DNA of 39,318 nucleotides from Bacteroidales bacterium (GTDB lineage Bacteria > Bacteroidota > Bacteroidia > Bacteroidales > UBA932). Position numbers and translations under genes: made by a program. Positions 16,264 to 22,601 of this stretch are shown one piece after another; position 1 is the first letter of the stretch, and every line of letters begins with the position of its first letter. The notes under the pieces are model-generated. The model was not told the DNA's origin, ran no database searches, and saw nothing but the letters and a program-made list of their open reading frames with translations. The stretch is taken from NCBI GenBank assembly GCA_017617655.1, contig JAFZVU010000036.1:1-39318 (forward strand). The letters run 5' to 3'.

Positions 16264-18303
16264 ATGAACGAAAACCCTTTGCTGGCTGAATCCAAAAATC
16301 CGTTCGGAGCGCCGGCTTTCGACAAGATTGAAAACAGGCATTATGTTCCTGCATTCGAAGCTGCACTGTCAGAAGCGAAGGCGGAGGTGGATGCAATTAT
16401 TGAAAACGCTGCCGAGCCTGATTTTGAAAATACAGTGCGTGCTCTGGAGCTCTGCGGGAAGAAACTGGCCGCAGTGGAGGAGATTTTCTTCAACTTGAAC
16501 GAGGCCTGCACCGATGCCGAGATGCAGCAGATTGCGGAGGACATGGCGCCGAAACTGACAGAATTCAGCATGTATGTGTCTCTGAATGAGGTGCTGTTCG
16601 CCCGCATCAAGGCGGTTTATGAGAAAAGGGACAGCCTCGGCCTTAACAAGGAGGACATGCGCCTGCTCACCGAGACCTATAAGTCTTACGCGCGCAACGG
16701 AGCCAACCTCTCCCCGGAGGACAAGCTGGTCTTCGGAAAGATCTCCGAGGAACTGTCGGTGGCATCCCTGAAGTTCGGCAAGAATGTGCTGGACGCGACG
16801 AATGCCTTCACTCTCGACCTGACAGACGAGGCTCAGCTGGCCGGTCTGCCGGACTTCGTGAAGGAAGCTGCGGCGGCTGAAGCTGCCTCCCGCGGCAAGG
16901 AGGGCTGGGTGTTCACCCTCGACCGTCCTTCGTTCGTGCCGTTCATGCAGTACAGCACCCTGCGCGATCTGCGTCAGAAACTCTGGATGGCCTACAACTC
17001 CCGCTGCATCGCCGACGGCTTCGATAACGACGCGAATATCCACCAGATCGTGGACCTGCACACCCGCAGCGCCAAGATGCTGGGCTACGGCACATACGCC
17101 GACTATGCCACGGAAGACCGCATGGCCAAGACCAAGGAGACCGTGAACGCCTTTGTCGCCGACATGATGGGCAAATGCCTGCCCTACGCCCGCAGAGATG
17201 TGGCCGACCTGCAGGCATACGCCGAGGCCAACGGGTTTGAGGGCCAGCTGATGCCGTGGGATTTCAGCTTCTGGAGCGAGAAGCTGCGCACCGAGAAATA
17301 TGCGGTGAACGACGAGCTTCTCAAGCCGTTTTTCCAGCTGGACGCTGTGCGCGACGCCATCTTCTCCCTGGCCGGAACTCTCTACGGGCTGAGCTTCGTC
17401 CGCAGGGAGGATATCCCTGTGTATCACCCGGATGTGCAGGTGTACGAGGTGAAGGACGGCGGCCGCTTCATGGGACTGCTTTACATGGATTTCTTCCCTC
17501 GCGAGAGCAAGCGCGGCGGAGCGTGGATGACGTCTTTCCGCGATTTGAGCGTCCGGGACGGGGTCGAGACCAGGCCGCTTATCCAGCTGGTTACCAATTT
17601 CTCCAAACCGACCGGAGATACGCCGTCGCTGCTGACCCACGACGAGGTCACCACTTTCCTTCACGAATTCGGTCACTGCCTCCACGGACTGCTGGCGGAG
17701 GGTTCGTACGCTTCTCTTACCGGCACTACGGTGGCGCGGGATTTTGTGGAGCTGCCCTCACAGTTCATGGAGAACTGGGCCTTCGAGCCGGAGTGGCTGA
17801 ACACCTTCGCAAGGCACTACAAGACCGGCGAGGCCATCCCCCAAGATCTGATCGACAAGCTCGTGGCCGCGCGGAACTTCCAGGCCGGCTACGCCTTCGT
17901 GCGCCAGTTGCAGTTCTGCACGCTGGACATGGCGTGGTACACTTCGGAGAGCGTCCCGGAAGGCTCGGCGGTAGATTTTGAACACAGCGTGCTGGCCGCC
18001 ACCGCCGTCATGCCCGTCATCGACGGCACCGCCATTTCGCCCCAGTTCAACCACATTTTCTCCGGCGGCTATTCGGCCGGCTACTACTCGTACAAATGGG
18101 CGGAGGTGCTGGAAGCCGACGCATTCTCCATCTTCAAGGAGAAGGGCATCTTCAACAAGGAGGTCGCCGCATCGTTCCGGGAGAACATCCTGTCGAAAGG
18201 CAATCTCGAGGACGCTGACGACCTCTACCGCAATTTCGCAGGCCGCGACCCGCGCCCCGAAGCGCTCCTCGAGCAGAACGGTCTGGCCGGCGCGACAAAA
18301 TAA
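16264..18303 (+). CDS. dcp: M3-family peptidyl-dipeptidase (Dcp-like)
   Basis: A 679-residue zinc metallopeptidase. The metal-binding helix HEFGH is at 467-471 and the second part of the site is the ELPSQFMENW segment about 25 residues later. The all-helical N-terminal region (ENPLLAESKNPFGAPAFDKI, AALSEAKAEVDAII) and the C-terminal FSGGYSAGYYSYKWAEVLEAD are family signatures. The full-length match to bacterial Dcp/oligopeptidase A supports cleavage of dipeptides or short peptides. No signal peptide is seen, so it is probably cytoplasmic. Monocistronic, with a short leader. Confidence 0.92.
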   Translation: MNENPLLAESKNPFGAPAFDKIENRHYVPAFEAALSEAKAEVDAIIENAAEPDFENTVRALELCGKKLAAVEEIFFNLNEACTDAEMQQIAEDMAPKLTEFSMYVSLNEVLFARIKAVYEKRDSLGLNKEDMRLLTETYKSYARNGANLSPEDKLVFGKISEELSVASLKFGKNVLDATNAFTLDLTDEAQLAGLPDFVKEAAAAEAASRGKEGWVFTLDRPSFVPFMQYSTLRDLRQKLWMAYNSRCIADGFDNDANIHQIVDLHTRSAKMLGYGTYADYATEDRMAKTKETVNAFVADMMGKCLPYARRDVADLQAYAEANGFEGQLMPWDFSFWSEKLRTEKYAVNDELLKPFFQLDAVRDAIFSLAGTLYGLSFVRREDIPVYHPDVQVYEVKDGGRFMGLLYMDFFPRESKRGGAWMTSFRDLSVRDGVETRPLIQLVTNFSKPTGDTPSLLTHDEVTTFLHEFGHCLHGLLAEGSYASLTGTTVARDFVELPSQFMENWAFEPEWLNTFARHYKTGEAIPQDLIDKLVAARNFQAGYAFVRQLQFCTLDMAWYTSESVPEGSAVDFEHSVLAATAVMPVIDGTAISPQFNHIFSGGYSAGYYSYKWAEVLEADAFSIFKEKGIFNKEVAASFRENILSKGNLEDADDLYRNFAGRDPRPEALLEQNGLAGATK

Positions 18304-18335
18304 TTTTGCGTATTATACTTTTTTACCTACTTTTG
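18304..18335 (+). promoter_or_regulatory. tRNA promoter
   Basis: TTTTG (18304-18308), 19 bp, TACTTTTG (18328-18335), immediately after the peptidase stop codon and 24 bp before the tRNA. Confidence 0.75.
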
Positions 18336-18359
18336 TCGTCCGCTTCGGCGCAACATGAT

Positions 18360-18433
18360 GGCGGGATAGCTCAGCTGGTTAGAGCGCATGATTCATAATC
18401 ATGAGGTCCCCAGTTCAATCCTGGGTCCCGCTA
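18360..18433 (+). tRNA. tRNA-Met (anticodon CAT)
   Basis: A complete cloverleaf of 74 nt. The acceptor GGCGGGA pairs with TCCCGCT, with a G-U first pair. The D arm is GCTC-AGCTGGTTA-GAGC. The anticodon stem is CATGA/TCATG with loop TTCATAA, and the T arm is CCCAG-TTCAATC-CTGGG. A73 is at 18433 and CCA is not encoded. The anticodon CAT fits elongator Met; an Ile tRNA with a lysidine-modified CAT anticodon cannot be excluded. An initiator is unlikely because the G-C anticodon-stem triplets are missing. Confidence 0.92.
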
Positions 18434-18437
18434 CCCC

Positions 18438-18468
18438 AAGACACTCACCCCGTGAGTGTCTTTTTTTT
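18438..18468 (+). terminator. tRNA terminator
   Basis: GACACTCAC and GTGAGTGTC form a perfect 9-bp stem with loop CCC, followed by eight T. Confidence 0.9.
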
Positions 18469-18575
18469 GTCTCCGGGCGGAAGGTCTGGGAGGGTTTCTC
18501 CGGCTGGGCGGCAAGTCCGGCGGGGGTGCTCTCGGCTCGGCGGCAGCGTCTCTTTTCCGGGCGGAAGGTCCGGGA

Positions 18576-18640
18576 GGGTTATTCTCGGACGGCAGCAGGA
18601 GCCCCCTCCAGAGCTCCTGCTGGCGGACGGGAAATAACCC
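18576..18640. repeat. Nested palindrome C1
   Basis: Outer stem GGGTTATT (18576-18583) / AATAACCC (18633-18640) around a 49-nt core. The core begins CTCGGAC, ends GGACGGGA and contains an inner stem GCAGGAGC/GCTCCTGC. Confidence 0.85.
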
Positions 18641-18697
18641 GTTCCAAGCCCTTTCCCCACACCCCTTTCCCCTCACCAGACGCAATCAGACTTTTAT

Positions 18698-18769
18698 GAG
18701 GTTGTTCTCAGCTCCGCTGGGAAACAACCTCCTGAAGTTTTCCTCGGCTTCCGGCCGGGAGAAAACTTC
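18698..18769. repeat. Paired palindromes B1 and B2, copy a
   Basis: B1: GAGGTTGTT (18698-18706) / AACAACCTC (18723-18731). B2: GAAGTTTTC (18734-18742) / GAAAACTTC (18761-18769). Both interiors start CTC, end GGGA and form a short stem with a conserved T-G mismatch and an extra A. Confidence 0.85.
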
Positions 18770-18811
18770 TGATCAGCCGGGAGAAAACTTCACTCCCTCT
18801 GCACTGGTTGT

Positions 18812-18921
18812 CTCAAAATGAAAAAAACTGCCCTTTCTTCCATTTTGAGGCAGCAAAACAAGGATTATCGCGCAAAAACCTGTCTCAAAATGGACAATAC
18901 CCGCTGTTTTTTCATTTTGAG
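18812..18921. repeat. Two-palindrome element A1
   Basis: CTCAAAATG (18812-18820), 20 nt, CATTTTGAG (18841-18849), 34 nt, CTCAAAATG (18884-18892), 20 nt, CATTTTGAG (18913-18921), giving a 38-34-38 layout shared with A2, A3 and D. Confidence 0.9.
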
Positions 18922-18969
18922 GCAAAATAATCAGATTTGCATTTCTGTTTCCAAATACGCAGCGAAAGA

Positions 18970-19000
18970 TTTATCTAAACCTGAAAAAAGTTTATCTAAA
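18970..19000 (+). promoter_or_regulatory. Direct repeat upstream of transposase, possible operator
   Basis: TTTATCTAAA occurs at 18970-18979 and 18991-19000. The 21-bp centre-to-centre spacing is two helical turns, 41 bp before the transposase ATG. A regulator site is an inference. Confidence 0.35.
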
Positions 19001-19040
19001 TCGGTAGCGCGAGTGACGAGCGTTCTACTAAATTGCGCCT

Positions 19041-20015
19041 ATGAACAAGACCTCAATATATCACGTTTGCCTTTCTTCGCATGACGAAGTAATATTTCGC
19101 AGTCAGGCCGATTTACATATGGGCTTCAACTGCCTGGCCGCCGCTGCACTATCGACCGATTCCCGCCTGCTTGCAGATGGTTTCATGACCACCCACTACC
19201 ACGCCCTTCTCCAGACATCATCGTTGAAAGAAGTGATGTTCCGCACACGCCGCGCTTATTCCAGATACTTCAACACCAAGTATTCCAGAACAGGTCGGTT
19301 GGGAGAAAGGACATACTTCAGCCTCGAGATTGCCGGATATTACCACACGCTCTCTGCACTCAATTATATTTTGCGACAGGGCATCCACCACGGCCTTGCC
19401 AGCACGCCCTTCGAGTATCCTTATTGCTCCGCCAATTCTTACTTCCGCCAAGAGTTGGGGAGAAACTCCCCTCAGATACTTCCCACTAAAAGCCGGTACA
19501 AGTATCTACCCGCCAACATCAAAATCCCCGCAGAATACAGGATGTCCGCCGACGGCCAGCTGCTCCGCGAGGATATCCTGGACACAGCATGGGTGGAGCA
19601 AGTCTATGTTTCTCCCAAGAGTTTCATGTTCCACATGAACCGGATTGCCAACGAACGCGACATCCAGGAGCAGAAGGAAGAAAACCAGCTCCCGCCGGTG
19701 ACGCTTGAAAGCATTGAAAAAGGCGTTCCCGGCTTCAACCTGAAGGAAGCCCAGTCTTTCGAAAAGGAACGCGGCGTCCGCAACGCCATGACCGATCTCG
19801 AGCTCTGCGCCTATATCGACGGCGACCTCCTCCCGCAGCTCATCAAGCAGCCGGACCCCACGATCTACATGCTCTCCGAAGACAAGCGAATCAAAATATA
19901 CGACTGGCTCTGGCGCAAAAGCCGCGACGAACTATACAGAAAAGGCTCCACCAGCCCCTTCGCCAGCAAGACCATCACCGAACCCCAGCTCCGCCGCTGC
20001 CTGGACCTTCGGTGA
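19041..20015 (+). CDS. RAYT-like (REP-associated tyrosine) HUH transposase
   Basis: A 324-residue Y1-type HUH nuclease. The HUH motif is His52-Tyr53-His54 (TTHYHALLQT). The likely nucleophile is Tyr109 in YILRQG, with Gln113 four residues later, the Y-x3-Q spacing of IS200/IS605 TnpA. SRYFNTKYSRTGRLGERTYF corresponds to the basic segment of RAYT proteins. It is longer than IS200 TnpA, with about 180 C-terminal residues of unrecognised function. No TnpB and no IS200-type end hairpins are seen. Immediately upstream is the densest palindrome array in this half of the window, the expected arrangement of a RAYT with its repeats. The start at 19041 fits the family. Confidence 0.8.
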   Translation: MNKTSIYHVCLSSHDEVIFRSQADLHMGFNCLAAAALSTDSRLLADGFMTTHYHALLQTSSLKEVMFRTRRAYSRYFNTKYSRTGRLGERTYFSLEIAGYYHTLSALNYILRQGIHHGLASTPFEYPYCSANSYFRQELGRNSPQILPTKSRYKYLPANIKIPAEYRMSADGQLLREDILDTAWVEQVYVSPKSFMFHMNRIANERDIQEQKEENQLPPVTLESIEKGVPGFNLKEAQSFEKERGVRNAMTDLELCAYIDGDLLPQLIKQPDPTIYMLSEDKRIKIYDWLWRKSRDELYRKGSTSPFASKTITEPQLRRCLDLR

Positions 20016-20080
20016 AACCACATAGACACCCAAACGGTAACTATATTTCTACTTAATTTTTAAAACAATAGTATTTTAGT

Positions 20081-20088
20081 TATTTTTG
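20081..20088 (+). promoter_or_regulatory. -7 element of hicAB
   Basis: TATTTTTG, 13 bp before the GTG start, in an AT-rich stretch (20040-20090). No clear -33 box. Confidence 0.4.
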
Positions 20089-20101
20089 CATAGGAGATTG
20101 A

Positions 20102-20299
20102 GTGCGTATGACGAAAAAAGTTAAGGAGATGATTGAACTCCTGGAAAAGAATGAGTGGGTATATATTAAGACAAAAGGGGACCATCACAAATTTTACAAA
20201 CCGGGGGCAAAAAGACCAATCATAATCGCCGGAAAGGCAAATGATGATTTAGCTGAAGGCACTTATCATTCTATCTTGAGAAGCGCCGGACTTAAGTGA
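20102..20299 (+). CDS. hicA: HicA-family mRNA interferase toxin
   Basis: A 65-residue toxin of the type II HicAB system that cleaves mRNA through a dsRBD-like fold. Family features are VKEMIELLEKNEWVYIKTKGDHHKFYKPG with the catalytic His in the GDHHKFY segment, then KRPIIIAGKANDDLAEGTYHSILRSAGL. Two starts are possible: GTG at 20102 (AGGAG 5 bp upstream) or ATG at 20108. The stop overlaps the region where the antitoxin frame opens. It lies 86 bp after the transposase, same strand. Confidence 0.9.
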   Translation: MRMTKKVKEMIELLEKNEWVYIKTKGDHHKFYKPGAKRPIIIAGKANDDLAEGTYHSILRSAGLK

Positions 20300-20322
20300 T
20301 TTTTAACATACAAAATAAGGAT

Positions 20323-20727
20323 ATGACCACACTGAATGCAACTATTGAATGTCTGGAAGGCGGCTATTCGGCCTATTTCAAAGACCTCGACGGGGTTGTG
20401 GCAACCGGCTCTACAGTCGATGAGATAAAAAGAAATCTGACCAGCGCCCTTGACGACTACGTGGAGACATGCAAAGAACTTAACTGCGACCCGCCCTCCG
20501 AACTGACAGGTGACTATAGAATTGATTTCTCGATGGACGTCAAAAGCCTCCTCGCGCTCTACGATGGCATTTTTACGAAATCCGGCCTCGAACGCCTCAC
20601 CGGCATCAACCAGAAACAACTTTGGCACTATGCCAACGGCCTCTCAAAACCCCGCAAAGCGCAAGTCGTCAAGATAGAAACCGCCCTTCATCGTCTCGGC
20701 AACGAGCTGATTGCGATACACCTGTAA
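20323..20727 (+). CDS. hicB: HicB-family antitoxin with C-terminal DNA-binding domain
   Basis: 134 residues. The partial RNase H-like fold of HicB is seen in LNATIECLEGGYSAYFKDLDGVVATGSTVDEIKRNL. The C-terminal helix-turn-helix (GLERLTGINQKQLWHYANGLSKPRKAQVVKIETAL) would autoregulate the operon. ATG at 20323 was chosen over a GTG at 20296 because MTTLNATIE is the normal family start and AAGG precedes it. It neutralises the HicA encoded 23 bp upstream. Confidence 0.9.
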   Translation: MTTLNATIECLEGGYSAYFKDLDGVVATGSTVDEIKRNLTSALDDYVETCKELNCDPPSELTGDYRIDFSMDVKSLLALYDGIFTKSGLERLTGINQKQLWHYANGLSKPRKAQVVKIETALHRLGNELIAIHL

Positions 20728-20746
20728 CAATGTTCGGGACAAATTG

Positions 20747-20754
20747 TACATTTG
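20747..20754 (+). promoter_or_regulatory. -7 element of the CPBP protease gene
   Basis: TACATTTG, 19 bp upstream of the ATG at 20774. This rules out the longer frame opening at 20711. Confidence 0.5.
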
Positions 20755-20773
20755 CTGGCAAAAGCTGAAGATT

Positions 20774-21598
20774 ATGTCGATAAAATCAAGGTCTGTTTGG
20801 GAGTGGTCGCTGCTGGTCATAGCGAGCTTCGTCCTTTCTTTTCTGATGTACGGTCTGGCTCTGGTGGTAACCGATTCTATCACCACACTGTGGGTCAGCT
20901 GCCTCGCCGTCATCGTCTTCTCGACGGCCATGACAGCCCTGTACGCCCTCTTCGTCAAATGGTTTGAGCATGCTCCGGCCCGGGACATTCCGCTGCGCCG
21001 CCTTGCCCCGGACACCCTGAAGGGCCTCGGCATCGGTTTCGCATTTTTCATTGTCGTTGTACTGATAATGCTCGCGGCCGGCCTCTACAGGATTGACTCC
21101 GTCGGCACAGACAATCCAGCCGGCATCTTCGCCGCATTCCTCGGCTTCCTGGTCGTCGCCGTCGGCGAAGAAATAATCTTCCGCGGCGTGCTGTTCCGCT
21201 GGATCGATGAAAAGTGGGGCTTCATCGCGGCCCTCATCACCTCGTCGCTGATATTCGGACTGATGCACATTTTCCAGCCGGGAGCCACTCTGTGGTCATC
21301 TTTCGCCATCGCGGTGGAGGCCGGCCTGCTGCTCGGCGCCGCCTACAAATACTCCGGCACCCTCTGGCTGCCCATCGGCATCCACTGGGCGTGGAACTTC
21401 ACCCAGGGCAATATCTTCGGCTTTGCGGTATCCGGCAGCGACGCCGGCGAAGCGCTGATCCAGGCTACCGTCGCCGGCCCCGAAATCCTGACCGGCGGCA
21501 TCTTCGGCGCCGAAGCCTCCATCATCTCTCTGGTCATCGGCCTCGCTCTCTCCCTCTGGTTCATCCTGAAGATTCGCCGCCGCGAACCCAAAGCCTGA
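20774..21598 (+). CDS. CPBP-family intramembrane glutamic protease
   Basis: A 274-residue membrane protein with about eight hydrophobic segments. CPBP (type II CAAX protease/Abi) motifs are motif 1 EEIIFRG (132-138), motif 2 with His in LMHIFQPG (about 160) and motif 3 HWAWN (about 199). The substrate cannot be predicted; roles range from prenyl-protein processing to bacteriocin immunity. The downstream end is followed within 35 bp by repeat A2. Confidence 0.88.
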   Translation: MSIKSRSVWEWSLLVIASFVLSFLMYGLALVVTDSITTLWVSCLAVIVFSTAMTALYALFVKWFEHAPARDIPLRRLAPDTLKGLGIGFAFFIVVVLIMLAAGLYRIDSVGTDNPAGIFAAFLGFLVVAVGEEIIFRGVLFRWIDEKWGFIAALITSSLIFGLMHIFQPGATLWSSFAIAVEAGLLLGAAYKYSGTLWLPIGIHWAWNFTQGNIFGFAVSGSDAGEALIQATVAGPEILTGGIFGAEASIISLVIGLALSLWFILKIRRREPKA

Positions 21599-21628
21599 CA
21601 AGGAGACTGGAGGGTTTCTCTGCGCTGA

Positions 21629-21746
21629 CTGTCTCAAAATGAAAAAAACTGCCTATTCTTCCATTTTGAGGCAGCAAAACAGGGGTTTTCGCGAAAAAAC
21701 GTGCCTTAACATGAAAAAACCAGCCACAATTTTCATTTTGAGACAC
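21629..21746. repeat. Two-palindrome element A2
   Basis: CTCAAAATG (21633-21641), CATTTTGAG (21662-21670), degenerate CTTAACATG (21705-21713), CATTTTGAG (21734-21742), with the same 38-34-38 spacing. It is a lone copy between convergent genes, without B or C palindromes. Confidence 0.88.
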
Positions 21747-21776
21747 GGAAAAGAGGCGGCGCTGCGGAACTGGCGT

Positions 21777-22463
21777 TTACCACTCGAAATCGTAGGGCGG
21801 GTGGTCGTAATGGTAGGTTAGTTGGGAGATTTCGCAGCCTTGGCTGCGGGCTATCCGCTGGAGGCGCTGCAGGATGTCATTGTATTCGAAGGAGTCGTAG
21901 ATCGAGCCCGTCATGTAGCGGGCAAGGTAGCTGAAGGCATTTTTAGGGGTGGAGTAGCGGACCTTGTTGATGTGCTGGTAGTTGATATACTCCATGTACT
22001 GGAACAGATTCGGATTCTTGCAGTACACCGCCCCTTCGAGGTATGGCAGCACCGCATGGGCGTAGGGCTTAGAATAAGACCGGATCACATCCCGGAGGGC
22101 CTCCTCGACCTGAGAGACCAGCTGGATATCCTGCTCGGTGCAGGGATGATTCCGCATGTTGTACCGCAGCACGGCCATATAGAACAGGATGTGGGTCCAC
22201 GTAATCTCTACAGCATAATAATCGCCCGGAGTCTTGTCCTTCGGATGGCGCCTTGCGACGGTCCGCATTCCCATGAAGCCGTGCCGCAGATCATAGCAGA
22301 AACTGGCCAGCATGTCGTCGCGCTGACGCTCTACCGAACCCACCAGAGCCGGCTCCTTGGCGTCCCAGAAACGTTCGACGGTCTCATAGAACTCCATCAG
22401 CTCCGTCTGCGTCCCCCAGAGCCGCACCCCAGCCCCATGCTTTGTCGGTGTAAATAGTATCAT
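21777..22463 (-). CDS. Conserved-looking protein of unknown function (possibly DUF6904-like)
   Basis: A 228-residue soluble protein without signal peptide or membrane segments. It begins MILFTPTKHGAGVRLWGTQTELMEFYETVERF, here noted as a TPTKHGAGV start followed by LWGTQTELM. This resembles small Bacteroidetes proteins assigned to DUF6904, but the match is from memory and weak. The rest is rich in aromatic residues and His (TWTHILFYMAVLRYNMRNH, QYMEYINYQHINKVRY). It is convergent with the CPBP gene, repeat A2 lying between their ends. No promoter of the usual type is visible upstream. Confidence 0.6.
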   Translation of the reverse strand: MILFTPTKHGAGVRLWGTQTELMEFYETVERFWDAKEPALVGSVERQRDDMLASFCYDLRHGFMGMRTVARRHPKDKTPGDYYAVEITWTHILFYMAVLRYNMRNHPCTEQDIQLVSQVEEALRDVIRSYSKPYAHAVLPYLEGAVYCKNPNLFQYMEYINYQHINKVRYSTPKNAFSYLARYMTGSIYDSFEYNDILQRLQRIARSQGCEISQLTYHYDHPPYDFEW

Positions 22464-22564
22464 GCACTGTATGTTTATCGCTCGCCCATCTCCTGCTTCG
22501 TTCCGGCATATCTCGAACCACTTCGTGGAGAGCTATTGGAACATAAAATTACGAAATATAATCC

Positions 22565-22572
22565 TATATTTG
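22565..22572 (+). promoter_or_regulatory. -7 element of the GH92 gene
   Basis: TATATTTG, 29 bp upstream of the ATG at 22602. Confidence 0.5.
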
Positions 22573-22601
22573 TAAGACTTACTTCTGACTAAACGAAAGC
22601 T

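Larger units (their letters stand above)
18475..18923. repeat. Composite palindromic repeat array 1 (header, C1, linker, B1, B2, A1)
   Basis: In order: two copies of a GGGCGGAAGGTCnGGGAGGG header (from 18478 and 18559); palindrome C1 (18576-18640); a C-rich linker ending AGACGCAATCAGACTTTTAT; palindrome B1 (18698-18731); palindrome B2 (18734-18769) with a repeated right half; and two-palindrome element A1 (18812-18921). The same parts recur at 21629-21746, 28840-29206 and 29879-30089. The array lies between the tRNA terminator and the transposase gene at 19041. No protein-coding gene is seen in this interval. Confidence 0.85.

Noticed and set aside
18360..18433. Integrated element attached to the tRNA gene
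   Set aside because: No integrase and no second copy of the tRNA 3' end was found downstream; the tRNA is followed by its own perfect terminator.
18818..19084. 88-codon open frame across repeat A1 running into the transposase start
   Set aside because: It is a read-through of the palindromic repeat plus unique sequence, overlaps the better supported transposase gene, and its C-terminal half has no counterpart at the other A copies.
19041..20015. IS200/IS605 insertion sequence
   Set aside because: No TnpB, no characteristic end hairpins with cleavage sites adjoining the gene, and the protein is longer than IS200 TnpA; the RAYT interpretation fits better.
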